Positions 63,953 through 64,000 of a stretch of DNA of 64,000 nt are shown here, one piece after another (within the stretch, counting starts at the first letter, position 1; each line of letters starts with the position of its first letter). Where the stretch lies: positions 51,069,298 to 51,133,297 of the forward strand of contig NC_089755.1 of assembly GCF_040412425.1 (NCBI RefSeq). The letters are read 5' to 3'. Origin of the DNA: Macrobrachium rosenbergii (Eukaryota; Arthropoda; Malacostraca; Decapoda; Palaemonidae). The position numbers were made by a program, and so were the translations under genes. A model generated the notes under the pieces. The model was not told where the DNA came from. It did not search any database and saw only the letters and a program-made list of their open reading frames with translations.

Positions 63953-64000
63953 AGACCCCGTAGGGGGTAGTGCCGTTAGCGCACCTCGTGCGGTACACTG
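63953..64000 (+). repeat. Family A SINE-like repeat, copy 8 (cut by window end)
   Basis: CCCCGTAGGGGGTAGTGCCG then GCACCTCGTGCGGTACACTG, the family 5' end. Confidence 0.85.

Overview
The window looks like nuclear DNA of an arthropod, most likely a decapod crustacean. This is inferred from very dense long (AT)n, (CT)n and (GT)n microsatellites, several SINE-like families, a Penelope-like retroelement and spliced genes in short exons. No search was run, so the species is not proven. Most open frames longer than 60 codons are microsatellite translations (Tyr-Ile, Leu-Ser, Glu, Asn runs) and are not genes.

Real genes. (1) At 5364-13723 on the plus strand are the last four exons of a small multi-pass membrane protein, possibly MARVEL/CMTM-like. 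It has two hydrophobic segments and an acidic, Ser-rich tail. Its last intron (7214-13561) carries a tandem array in which each roughly 79-bp unit resembles the start of the last exon with its own splice sites. (2) At 23160-54291 are three complete tandem paralogues on the plus strand, each of six exons with the same intron phases (0,2,0,1,0): gene A 23160-28233 (410 aa), gene B 38416-44007 (377 aa) and gene C 47809-54291 (400 aa). They encode type II (or, for B, possibly secreted) SGNH/PC-esterase-like proteins with a GDSH nucleophile motif, a G-[ST]-T-L-H block and a C-terminal D-x-x-H motif. In all three the ATG is the last three bases of the first recognised exon, and the next exon continues in frame.

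Mobile and repeated DNA. Between genes A and B lies a nested inverted-repeat block (31510-36452). It holds a head-to-head pair of Penelope-like fragments (RT with YVDD, GIY-YIG endonuclease), a palindromic tRNA-like element and a microsatellite-centred palindrome. Three interspersed families recur: family A (about 300 bp, 8 copies, all plus), family B (tRNA-derived SINE, 4 copies, all plus) and family C (about 350 bp with a central hairpin, 6 copies, both strands). There are also a two-copy family D, a palindromic tRNA-like family with three copies, a 250-bp MITE-like element, a LINE C-terminal fragment and a possible hAT end. Minisatellites lie at 1-960, 3109-3632, 11415-13561, 20945-21977, 28549-28700, 50690-51640, 52060-52750, 55050-55290 and 61965-62310.

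Region by region: 1-5360 repeats; 5364-13723 membrane protein gene; 13724-23159 intergenic with repeats; 23160-28233 gene A; 28234-38415 intergenic with the inverted-repeat block; 38416-44007 gene B; 44008-47808 intergenic; 47809-54291 gene C; 54292-64000 no gene recognised. The three paralogues probably act on related substrates in the secretory pathway or outside the cell. No function beyond the family level can be read from the sequence.
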